A stretch of 64,000 nucleotides of DNA. Source: Coralloluteibacterium thermophilum. Lineage in GTDB: Bacteria > Pseudomonadota > Gammaproteobacteria > Xanthomonadales > Xanthomonadaceae. The notes under the pieces were generated by a model, which had not been told where the DNA came from, did not search any database, and saw nothing but the letters and a program-made list of their open reading frames with translations. The translations under genes and the position numbers were made by a program. Location: contig NZ_JBHSGG010000048.1 in the NCBI RefSeq assembly GCF_042654365.1, forward strand, positions 27,725 to 91,724. The letters are read 5' to 3'. The first letter of the stretch is position 1. Each line of letters begins with the position of its first letter. Of the stretch, positions 8,247 through 15,115 are shown in pieces.

Positions 8247-9161
8247 ATGGTCCATCTCCACCAGATCGATCCCATCGCCGTGTCGGCGGGACCGTTCGAA
8301 CTTTTCGGCACCAGCATCGGCCCGCTGTCGATCCACTGGTACGGCCTGATGTACCTGGCGGCCTTCGCGACCGCCTGGTTCCTCGGGCGCCGCCGCATCG
8401 ACGCCGGCCGGCTGCCGGGGGTGACGCGCGACGGCCTCGGCGACCTCGCCTTCGCGGGCATGCTGGGCGTGGTGCTCGGGGGGCGCATCGGCTACGTCCT
8501 GTTCTACGACTTCGCCGCCTTCCTGGCCGATCCGCTGATGCTGCTGCGCGTGTGGCAGGGCGGCATGAGCTTCCACGGCGGCCTGCTGGGCGTGCTGATC
8601 GCGGCGGCCTGGTGGTCGCGCCGGCAGAGGCTGCACTTCTTCGACACCATGGACTTCGTCGCGCCGCTGGTGCCGGCGGGGCTGGGCTTCGGCCGCCTGG
8701 GCAACTACATCGGCGGCGAGCTCTGGGGCAAGTACACCGGCGGCGGCTGGGGCGTGGTGTTCCCACACGATCCCAACCTGCCGGCGCACGCGGCCGAGCA
8801 GTTGCGCACGCTGCACGCCAGCGGCGCCCTGGACAGCTTCGCGCGCCACCCCTCGCAGCTCTACCAGGCGGCGCTGGAGGGGCTGGCCATGTTCCTCGTC
8901 CTGTGGTGGTTCTCCAGCCGTCCGCGGCCGCGCTACGCGGTGTCGGGGCTGTTCGCGCTGCTCTACGGCGTGTTCCGTTTCGCGGTGGAGTTCGTGCGCG
9001 AGCCCGATGCCCACATCGGCTACCTGGCGTGGGGCTGGCTTACCATGGGCCAGGTGCTGAGCCTGCCGCTGGTCGCCATCGGCCTGGTGCTGCTGTGGCT
9101 GTCGCGGCGCGCGCCGACGCTCGAACCGCGGCCGGCGGCCGCGGCAACGGAGGCGCGCTGA
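8247..9161 (+). CDS. lgt: prolipoprotein diacylglyceryl transferase
   Basis: A 304-residue, seven-helix inner-membrane enzyme that transfers diacylglyceryl from phosphatidylglycerol to the lipobox cysteine of prolipoproteins. Family features include GPLSIHWYGLMYLAAF, GGRIGYVLFYD, GGMSFHGGLLGV and the signature FGRLGNYIGGELWG. It ends in a short Ala-rich cytoplasmic tail. Its TGA overlaps the thyA ATG by one base (TGATG at 9159-9163), implying translational coupling. The lgt-thyA-folA order is conserved in many gammaproteobacteria. Confidence 0.97.
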   Translation: MVHLHQIDPIAVSAGPFELFGTSIGPLSIHWYGLMYLAAFATAWFLGRRRIDAGRLPGVTRDGLGDLAFAGMLGVVLGGRIGYVLFYDFAAFLADPLMLLRVWQGGMSFHGGLLGVLIAAAWWSRRQRLHFFDTMDFVAPLVPAGLGFGRLGNYIGGELWGKYTGGGWGVVFPHDPNLPAHAAEQLRTLHASGALDSFARHPSQLYQAALEGLAMFLVLWWFSSRPRPRYAVSGLFALLYGVFRFAVEFVREPDAHIGYLAWGWLTMGQVLSLPLVAIGLVLLWLSRRAPTLEPRPAAAATEAR

Positions 9162-9955
9162 TGCGGCAGTACCTGGACCTCCTGCGCCACGTCCTCGACC
9201 ACGGGACGGAGAAGGGCGACCGCACCGGGACCGGCACCCGTTCCGTGTTCGGCTGGCAGATGCGCTTCGACCTGCGCGAGGGTTTCCCGCTGGTCACGAC
9301 GAAGAAGCTGCACCTGCGCTCGATCGTCCACGAACTGCTGTGGTTCCTGAAGGGCGACACCAACGTCGCCTACCTCCGCGACAACAAGGTCACGATCTGG
9401 GACGAGTGGGCGGACGCCAACGGCGACCTGGGGCCGGTCTACGGCCACCAGTGGCGCAGCTGGACCGGGGCCGACGGCCGGACCATCGACCAGATGCGCT
9501 GGGTGGTCGAGGAGATCCGCCGCAATCCGGACTCGCGGCGCCTGGTCGTCTCCGCCTGGAACGTGGCCGACCTGCCGAAGATGGCGCTGATGCCCTGCCA
9601 CGCGCTGTTCCAGTTCTACGTCGCGGAGGGGCGGCTGTCCTGCCAGCTCTACCAGCGCTCCGGCGACATCTTCCTCGGGGTGCCGTTCAACATCGCCAGT
9701 TACGCGCTGCTGACCCACATGGTCGCGCAGGCCTGCGATCTCGAGGTCGGCGACTTCGTGCACACCCTCGGCGACGCGCACCTGTACTCCAACCACCTGG
9801 AGCAGGCGCGCGAGCAGCTCGCCCGCAGCCCGCGGCCGCTGCCGACCCTGCGCCTGAATCCGGACGTGCGAGACCTGTTCGCCTTCGGCTTCGACGACAT
9901 CGAGATCGTCGGCTACGACCCGCACCCCGCGATCCGGGCGCCGGTGGCGGTGTGA
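9161..9955 (+). CDS. thyA: thymidylate synthase
   Basis: A 264-residue enzyme converting dUMP and methylene-tetrahydrofolate to dTMP and dihydrofolate. It has the same length as the E. coli enzyme, with the nucleophile Cys146 in LMPCHALFQFYV. RTGTGTRSVFGWQMRFDL and QLYQRSGDIFLGVPFNI form the substrate pocket, and DPHPAIRAPVAV is the conserved C-terminus. It overlaps lgt by one base and folA by four (GTGA). Coupling to dihydrofolate reductase makes sense because ThyA's by-product is FolA's substrate. Confidence 0.98.
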   Translation: MRQYLDLLRHVLDHGTEKGDRTGTGTRSVFGWQMRFDLREGFPLVTTKKLHLRSIVHELLWFLKGDTNVAYLRDNKVTIWDEWADANGDLGPVYGHQWRSWTGADGRTIDQMRWVVEEIRRNPDSRRLVVSAWNVADLPKMALMPCHALFQFYVAEGRLSCQLYQRSGDIFLGVPFNIASYALLTHMVAQACDLEVGDFVHTLGDAHLYSNHLEQAREQLARSPRPLPTLRLNPDVRDLFAFGFDDIEIVGYDPHPAIRAPVAV

Positions 9956-10443
9956 GCGCGCGACTGGCGCTGGTCGCCGCACTCGACCGCCGGCGCGCCA
10001 TCGGCCGCGGCAACGCGCTGCCGTGGCAGCTCCCGGACGATCTGCGGCGCTTCAAGGCGCTGACCCTCGGGCACCCGGTGCTGATGGGGCGGAAGACCGC
10101 CGAGTCCCTGGGCCGCGCGCTGCCCGGGCGGGAGAACCTCGTGCTGACCCGGAGCGGCCGCGTCCCGTTCGACGGCATGCGCGCGGTCGCGTCCGTCGAC
10201 GCGGCGCTGCGGGCCGCGGGCTCCGGCACGCTGATGGTGATCGGCGGCGGCGACGTGTTCGCGCAGACCCTGCCGCAGGCGACGCATCTGCATCTCACGC
10301 ACGTCGATACCGTGGTGGACGGGGCGGACGCCTTCTTTCCCGCGTTCGACGTCGCGGCGTGGCGCGTGGTCGCGCGCGAGGCGCATCCGGCGGACGCGCG
10401 GCACGCCTTCCCCTTCGAGTACGTGGACTACGTGCGGCCCTGA
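9952..10443 (+). CDS. folA: dihydrofolate reductase
   Basis: A 163-residue enzyme that regenerates tetrahydrofolate with NADPH. The start is GTG 9952, inside the thyA stop (GTGA overlap). It is supported by the protein beginning SARLALVAALDRRRAIGRGN, which aligns with the family start. The folate and NADPH sites are visible: NALPWQLPDDLRRFK, HPVLMGRKTAESLG and LMVIGGGDVFAQTLP. It converges on apaH with 18 bases between stop codons. Confidence 0.97.
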   Translation: MSARLALVAALDRRRAIGRGNALPWQLPDDLRRFKALTLGHPVLMGRKTAESLGRALPGRENLVLTRSGRVPFDGMRAVASVDAALRAAGSGTLMVIGGGDVFAQTLPQATHLHLTHVDTVVDGADAFFPAFDVAAWRVVAREAHPADARHAFPFEYVDYVRP

Positions 10444-10461
10444 GGGCGCCGATGCGGCGGC

Positions 10462-11292
10462 TCAGCCGCCCCGGGGATCCCGGCCCGGCACCTGCACGAC
10501 GCGGCGCTCCTCGCCGTCCAGGCGCAGCGCGGTCAGCGGGCCGCCCCAGACGCAGCCGGTGTCGAGCGCATGGACGCCCATGCCCATCTGCAGGCCGAGT
10601 GCGGACCAGTGGCCGCAGACGATGGGAAGGTCGCGCTCGACGCGGCCCGGCGCTTCGAACCAGGGATAGAGGCCCGCGGGCTGGGTGCCCGGCGGCCCCT
10701 TGGCCTCGAAGGCGATGCGTCCGCCGGGCGTGCAGTAGCGCATGCGGCTGAACACGTTGATGATCGCCCGCCAGCGGTCGCCGCCCGCGAGCCGGGGGTT
10801 CCAGGCCGGACGGTCGCCGTAGAGGTTGCGCAGCAGCTTGCCGTACGCCGGATGGCGCAGGCGCTCCTCGACCTCGGCCGCGAAGCCGCGCGCCGCGTCG
10901 ATCGTCCACTGCGGCAGGATCCCGGCGTGCACCATCGCGAAGCCCAGCTCGCGATCGACGTGCATCAGCGGCTGCAGGCGCAGCCAGTCGAGGAGGACGT
11001 CGCGGTCCTCGGCGAAGAGGATGCGGCGCAGGTCCGGGTTGACCTTCTGCTGCTCCTCCGGCCGGCGCTGGCCGATGGCCAGCAGCGACAGGTCGTGGTT
11101 GCCGAGCACGACGGTGCAGGCGTCGCGGATCCCGTGGACGAAGCGCAGCGTCTCCAGCGACTGCTGGCCGCGGTTGACCAGGTCGCCGCACAGCCACAGG
11201 CGGTCGCGCGCCGGATCGAACGCGATCTTCTCGAGCAGTCGCTGCAGCGGGTCGTAGCAGCCCTGGAGGTCTCCGATCGCCCAGATCGCCAT
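10462..11292 (-). CDS. apaH: symmetrical bis(5'-nucleosyl)-tetraphosphatase
   Basis: A 276-residue calcineurin-like phosphoesterase that splits Ap4A into two ADP and removes Np4 caps from RNA. The metal motifs are present: IGDLQGCYD near the N-terminus, CGDLVNRG and LGNHD, with AMVHAGILPQW further on. The ATG at 11292 overlaps the apaG stop by one base. The rsmA-apaG-apaH order is standard in gammaproteobacteria, and the three probably share one transcript with pdxA, surA and lptD upstream. Confidence 0.97.
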   Translation of the reverse strand: MAIWAIGDLQGCYDPLQRLLEKIAFDPARDRLWLCGDLVNRGQQSLETLRFVHGIRDACTVVLGNHDLSLLAIGQRRPEEQQKVNPDLRRILFAEDRDVLLDWLRLQPLMHVDRELGFAMVHAGILPQWTIDAARGFAAEVEERLRHPAYGKLLRNLYGDRPAWNPRLAGGDRWRAIINVFSRMRYCTPGGRIAFEAKGPPGTQPAGLYPWFEAPGRVERDLPIVCGHWSALGLQMGMGVHALDTGCVWGGPLTALRLDGEERRVVQVPGRDPRGG

Positions 11293-11672
11293 CAGTGGAG
11301 AGTTCTGGGGACCGAGAGGGTGAACGCGGGGATCGGCGCCTGGAACTCGGTGCCGTCGTCCGCGCGCATGGCGTAGCTGCCGCGCATGGTGCCCACCGCG
11401 GTCTCCAGCACCGCGCCGGAGGTGTACTGGAAGTCGTCGCCGGGACGCAGCCACGGCTGCTCGCCGACCACGCCCTCGCCCCGCACCTCCTGCACCTTGC
11501 CGTTGGCGTCGGTGATGACCCAGTGGCGGCCGACGAGCTGCGCGGCCTGGGGCCCGGCGTTGCGGATGGTGATCGTGTACGCGAACACGTAGCGATCGTC
11601 CTCGGGCGCCGACTGGTCGTCGAGGAAACGGGTCGCCACCGCGATCTCGATCGGGGGTACGGAATCACTCAT
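11292..11672 (-). CDS. apaG: ApaG protein (Co2+/Mg2+ efflux-associated)
   Basis: A 126-residue single-domain protein of the ApaG/DUF525 family with an immunoglobulin-like beta sandwich. Family motifs include RYVFAYTITIRNAGPQAAQL, GRHWVITDANG, VRGEGVVGEQPWLRPGD and YTSGAVLETAVGTMRGSY. The start at 11672 (MSDSVPPIEIAV) was chosen over an upstream in-frame ATG because it matches the family length. It lies between rsmA and apaH. Phenotypes in enteric bacteria link it to divalent cation resistance, but its molecular role is unsettled. Confidence 0.95.
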   Translation of the reverse strand: MSDSVPPIEIAVATRFLDDQSAPEDDRYVFAYTITIRNAGPQAAQLVGRHWVITDANGKVQEVRGEGVVGEQPWLRPGDDFQYTSGAVLETAVGTMRGSYAMRADDGTEFQAPIPAFTLSVPRTLH

Positions 11673-11703
11673 GGCGGGCATTGTACGCAAGGCGACCGTC
11701 GCG

Positions 11704-12495
11704 TCAGCGCGATGCGGCGAGGTGGTTGGCGAGCGCGACGAAGCCGCCGACGGGCACCGTCTCGGCACGCGCGCCCGGATCGATCCCGGCGGCGGCGATC
11801 GCGTCCGCGTCGCAGATCGGCATGAGCGCGTTGCGCAGGGTCTTCCGCCGCTGCCCGAAGGCGGCGCGCACCACGTTGGCGAACAGGCGCCCGTCCTCGA
11901 TGCCGATCTCCGCGTCGGCGCGCGGAACCAGGCGCACCACCGCAGAATCGACCTTCGGCGGTGGCCGGAACGCGCCCGGCGGCACGCGGATCAGCGGCGC
12001 GACCGCGCAGACCGCCTGGAGCATCACGCTCAGGCGGCCGTAGACCTTGGAGCCGGGGGCGGCGCCCATCCGGTCCACCACTTCCTTCTGCAGCATGAAG
12101 TGCATGTCCTGCACGACCGCGCGGTGCGCGAGCACGTGGAAGAGGATGGGGGAGGAGAGGTTGTAGGGCAGGTTCCCGACCAGGCGGATGCGACCGCCGC
12201 CCGCGAGTGCGGTCAGGTCCACGTCGAGCACGTCCGCGTGGACGACCTCCAGCTCGCCGACGCCCGCCGCCGCGGCGCGCAGCGGCTCGATCAGGTCGCG
12301 GTCGAACTCGATCGCGGTCAGGCTGCCGTGGCGCTCCAGCAGCGGGAAGGTGATGGCGCCCGCGCCCGGGCCGATCTCGACGAGGCGATCGCCCGGCTGC
12401 GGCGAGACCGCCTGCACGATCTTCGAGACGATGCCGGGGTCGTGGAGGAAGTGCTGGCCGAGGGCCTTCTTGGTGCGGTGGTCGGAAAGTGCCAT
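11704..12495 (-). CDS. rsmA: 16S rRNA dimethyladenosine (A1518/A1519) methyltransferase
   Basis: A 263-residue KsgA-type enzyme that dimethylates two adjacent adenines near the 3' end of 16S rRNA late in 30S assembly. Visible motifs: KALGQHFLHDPGIV at the start, the SAM loop EIGPGAGAITFPLLE, the catalytic NLPYNLSSP, and RRKTLRNAL near the end. The start at ATG 12495 (MALSDHRTKK) was chosen because upstream in-frame codons come from a heptamer repeat array. pdxA lies 250 bp upstream across that repeat-rich spacer. Confidence 0.97.
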   Translation of the reverse strand: MALSDHRTKKALGQHFLHDPGIVSKIVQAVSPQPGDRLVEIGPGAGAITFPLLERHGSLTAIEFDRDLIEPLRAAAAGVGELEVVHADVLDVDLTALAGGGRIRLVGNLPYNLSSPILFHVLAHRAVVQDMHFMLQKEVVDRMGAAPGSKVYGRLSVMLQAVCAVAPLIRVPPGAFRPPPKVDSAVVRLVPRADAEIGIEDGRLFANVVRAAFGQRRKTLRNALMPICDADAIAAAGIDPGARAETVPVGGFVALANHLAASR

Positions 12496-12572
12496 GGGGA
12501 GCCTGTCGCGCCGCCTCGGCGGTCGCATGAGGCCGGCAAGAGTAAAGGTGCGTGGCGTGTGGGTCGAGGGAA

Positions 12573-12607
12573 GGGGCTCAGGGCATGGGGCACGGGGCAC
12601 GGGGCAT
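12573..12607. repeat. five tandem heptamers (GGGGCAY type)
   Basis: Exactly five 7-bp units: GGGGCTC, AGGGCAT, GGGGCAC, GGGGCAC, GGGGCAT. This is a short version of the longer arrays at 32680 and 38286, without the C-rich half. The four to five G-tracts separated by three bases could form a G-quadruplex on the plus strand. It lies 78 bases upstream of rsmA. Confidence 0.85.
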
Positions 12608-12680
12608 TGAGGCGCTGGCGCTCGGAACGGGCGCGCGCCTGCGCGGACGCGGGGAGGTCGGGAAACGGCGCGTGTCGGGC

Positions 12681-12765
12681 GGAGGAGAGAGACATGAGGA
12701 GAGGGGAGGAGGAGCGTGCACTCGCTTCCCGCGCCTCTTCACTCATTACCTTTCCTGGGCTCCTC
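12681..12765. repeat. purine-arm/pyrimidine-arm palindrome at the pdxA 3' end
   Basis: A purine-rich arm (GGAGGAGAGAGACATGAGGA and on to about 12715) is followed by a pyrimidine-rich arm (CTCGCTTCCCGCGCCTCTTC, then ACTCATTACC). It belongs to the dispersed family seen at 22561, 27797, 34547 and 48984. The pdxA stop (TAA, minus strand 12748-12746) lies inside the right arm. Confidence 0.6.
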
Positions 12766-13732
12766 GGGTTGCCAGGCGGAGGCAGAGGCGGTCGGCCGCC
12801 TCCAGGCTGGAGACATCGGCGCGGCCGCTGCCGGCGAGATCGAGGGCGGTGCCGTGATCGACCGCGACGCGCGGGTAGGGCAGCCCGAGTGTGATGTTCA
12901 CCGCGCGCTCGAAGCCGGAGAACTTGAGCACGGGCAGCCCCTGGTCGTGGTACATGGCCAGCACGGCGTCGCAGTGCGCGAGGCGATGCGGCAGGAAGGC
13001 CGTGTCGGCCGGCAGCGGGCCCTCCAGCCGCAGGCCCTCCGCGCGCAGGGCCGCCATTGCCGGGGCGATGACGTCGAGCTCCTCGCGTCCCAGGCGGCCG
13101 TCCTCGCCCGCGTGGGGGTTCAGGCCCAGGACCGCGATGCGTGGCGCCGCGATGCCGAACTGTTCGCGCAGGGCCGCGTGCAGGATGCGCAGCGTGCGGG
13201 TCAGCAGGCCCGCGTCGATGGCGTCGGCGACCGCACGCAACGGCAGGTGCGTGGTGGCGAGGGCGACGCGCAGCTCGGGCGCGCCGACGGTCGCGAGCAT
13301 CATCACCACCTCGCGGCCGGCGTGCGCGGCCAGCAGCTCGGTCGTGCCCACGTAGTCGATGCCGCCGGCGTTGATGACGGCCTTGTGCGTCGGCCCGGTG
13401 ACCATGCCGTCGAGGCGCCCGTGCAGGCAGGCGTCGGCCGCGGCGGCGAGCGCCCCGACCACGGCGCCGGCGTTGCGCGGGTCGGGCTCGCCGAAGCGGA
13501 CCGGCACGGCCTGCGGAACCGGCTGCACCGCGAGTTCGCCGGCGGTACGGGCGACGGCTTCCGGCGCCCGGATGCGCAGGGGCAGTCCGAGCGCCTCCGC
13601 CGCGGCGAGCAGGGTGTCGGGATCGCAGTAGGCGACCAGGTCGTGGTCGCGCGGCGCCTGCACGAGGCGCACGCAGAGCTCCGGCCCGACGCCGGCCGGC
13701 TCCCCGGGGACGAGGGCGAGCCGCGGCGTCAT
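12746..13732 (-). CDS. pdxA: 4-hydroxythreonine-4-phosphate dehydrogenase
   Basis: A 328-residue NAD-dependent, metal-dependent dehydrogenase of the DXP-dependent pyridoxal 5'-phosphate pathway. It oxidises 4-phosphohydroxythreonine, and the product decarboxylates and feeds PdxJ. Motifs: LVPGEPAGVGPEL at the start, GPTHKAVINAGG (metal His), LGLNPHAGEDG, and AMYHDQGLPVLKFSGFERAV (third metal His and substrate site). The start ATG 13732 lies 13 bases from the surA stop, consistent with the conserved lptD-surA-pdxA-rsmA operon. dxs, which makes the co-substrate DXP, is at 34.6 kb. Confidence 0.97.
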   Translation of the reverse strand: MTPRLALVPGEPAGVGPELCVRLVQAPRDHDLVAYCDPDTLLAAAEALGLPLRIRAPEAVARTAGELAVQPVPQAVPVRFGEPDPRNAGAVVGALAAAADACLHGRLDGMVTGPTHKAVINAGGIDYVGTTELLAAHAGREVVMMLATVGAPELRVALATTHLPLRAVADAIDAGLLTRTLRILHAALREQFGIAAPRIAVLGLNPHAGEDGRLGREELDVIAPAMAALRAEGLRLEGPLPADTAFLPHRLAHCDAVLAMYHDQGLPVLKFSGFERAVNITLGLPYPRVAVDHGTALDLAGSGRADVSSLEAADRLCLRLATRGAQER

Positions 13733-13745
13733 GCGGGCGCCTCGG

Positions 13746-15065
13746 TCAGGAGGCGTCGCCGGTGCCGTTCGTCTCGCCCGGGCGCGGCAGGCGGGACTCG
13801 ACGTAGGCCTCGCCGCGGAGCTGGCGCAGGAAGCGCTCGTACTCCTCCTCGGCCTTGCGGCGGCCGATGGCCTCGCGGACCTGGTTGCGGCGCAGCTCGT
13901 CGGTGACGTCCTGCTCGCGGCTGCCCAGGCGCTGGATCAGGTGCCAGCCGACGTCGCTCTGGAACGGCTGCGAGACCTCGTTGTCGGCCAGCGTCCCCAG
14001 CTGCGCGGCGACCGCGCCGCCCCAGGCATTGGCCTCGAACCAGCCCATGTCGCCGCCCTGGGCGCGGGTGGAGGCATCCTCGGAGACCTCGCGCGCGACC
14101 GCGCCGAAGTCCTCGCCCGCCTCGATGCGTGCCCGCGCCGCCTGGATGCGCTGCAGCGCCTGCTCGGGCGAGACCACCTCGGTGGTGCGGATCAGGATGC
14201 CGCGGGCGTTGTACTGCGTGGCCACCTGGCGCTCGGCCTGGCGCCGCTCGGCGACGTGCAGGAGGGTGAGGCCACTGGGGCCGCGGATCGGCTCGCTCAC
14301 GTCGCCCGGCTGCATCTCCCGCAGCAGGTTGGAGAACAGCGGCGGCACCTCGTCGTAGCTGCGCCAGCCGAGATCGCCGCCCTCGAGGGCGTTCGGGCCA
14401 TCGGAGTAGCGTGCGGCCGCGGCCGCGAAGTCCATCTCGCCGCTGTCGAGCAGCTGCTTGATGCCGTCGGCCTTGGTCTGGGCGGTCTGGACCTGCTCGG
14501 GCGTCGCCCCGTCCGGGATCGCCACCAGGATGTTGGCGATGCGCACCTGCTCGCCGCTGGCGGCGGCGCCGTTCTCGATGGCGTTGTTCACCTCGGCGTC
14601 GCTGACCTGCACGCGGCTGCGGGCCAGCTGCTGCTGCAGGCGCTGGACCGTCAGCTCGTCGCGCAGGCTGCGGCGGAACTCCTCGTAGGAGAGCCCCTCG
14701 GCCGCCAGGCGGCTGCGGAAGTCGTCCGGCGTCATGCGGTTCTGCTGCATGACCGCCATGGTCGCCTGCTCCAGCTCGGCATCGCTGACGCGGATGCCGG
14801 AATCGGTCGCGCGCGCGACCTGCAGCTTGAGCATGACGAGGCGGTCGAGGACCTGGCGGCGGAGGACGTCCTCCGGCGGCAGGACGCCCGGCTGGTCGCC
14901 GTACTGCGCGCGGATGTTGGCGACCGCGCGCTCGAGCTCGCTCCGCAGGATGACGTCCTCGTCGACGACGGCGACGATGCCGTCGATGGGCTGCTGCTGC
15001 GCCTGCACGGGCAGGGCGAAGGCGACGGCCAGGAGGGCGGGAAGCAGGCGGTGGAAATGCGTCAT
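13746..15065 (-). CDS. surA: periplasmic chaperone/peptidyl-prolyl isomerase SurA
   Basis: A 439-residue outer-membrane-protein chaperone. Residues 1-22 are a signal peptide ending VQA. A long SurA N-terminal domain follows (DGIVAVVDEDVILRSELERA, then DRLVMLKLQVARATDSGIRV). Two parvulin-type PpiC domains follow: QVRIANILVAIPDGATPEQV with GDLGWRSYDEVPPLFSN, and ARGILIRTTEVVSPEQALQ with GGDMGWFEANAW. The C-terminus ends in an Arg/Glu helix. It acts in the periplasm on unfolded porins and on LptD, its upstream operon partner, 50 bases away. Confidence 0.97.
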   Translation of the reverse strand: MTHFHRLLPALLAVAFALPVQAQQQPIDGIVAVVDEDVILRSELERAVANIRAQYGDQPGVLPPEDVLRRQVLDRLVMLKLQVARATDSGIRVSDAELEQATMAVMQQNRMTPDDFRSRLAAEGLSYEEFRRSLRDELTVQRLQQQLARSRVQVSDAEVNNAIENGAAASGEQVRIANILVAIPDGATPEQVQTAQTKADGIKQLLDSGEMDFAAAAARYSDGPNALEGGDLGWRSYDEVPPLFSNLLREMQPGDVSEPIRGPSGLTLLHVAERRQAERQVATQYNARGILIRTTEVVSPEQALQRIQAARARIEAGEDFGAVAREVSEDASTRAQGGDMGWFEANAWGGAVAAQLGTLADNEVSQPFQSDVGWHLIQRLGSREQDVTDELRRNQVREAIGRRKAEEEYERFLRQLRGEAYVESRLPRPGETNGTGDAS

Positions 15066-15115
15066 GAACGAAGACCGGAATGTGCGGGGCCGCGGCCGGC
15101 GCGCGGCGCGGCCCG

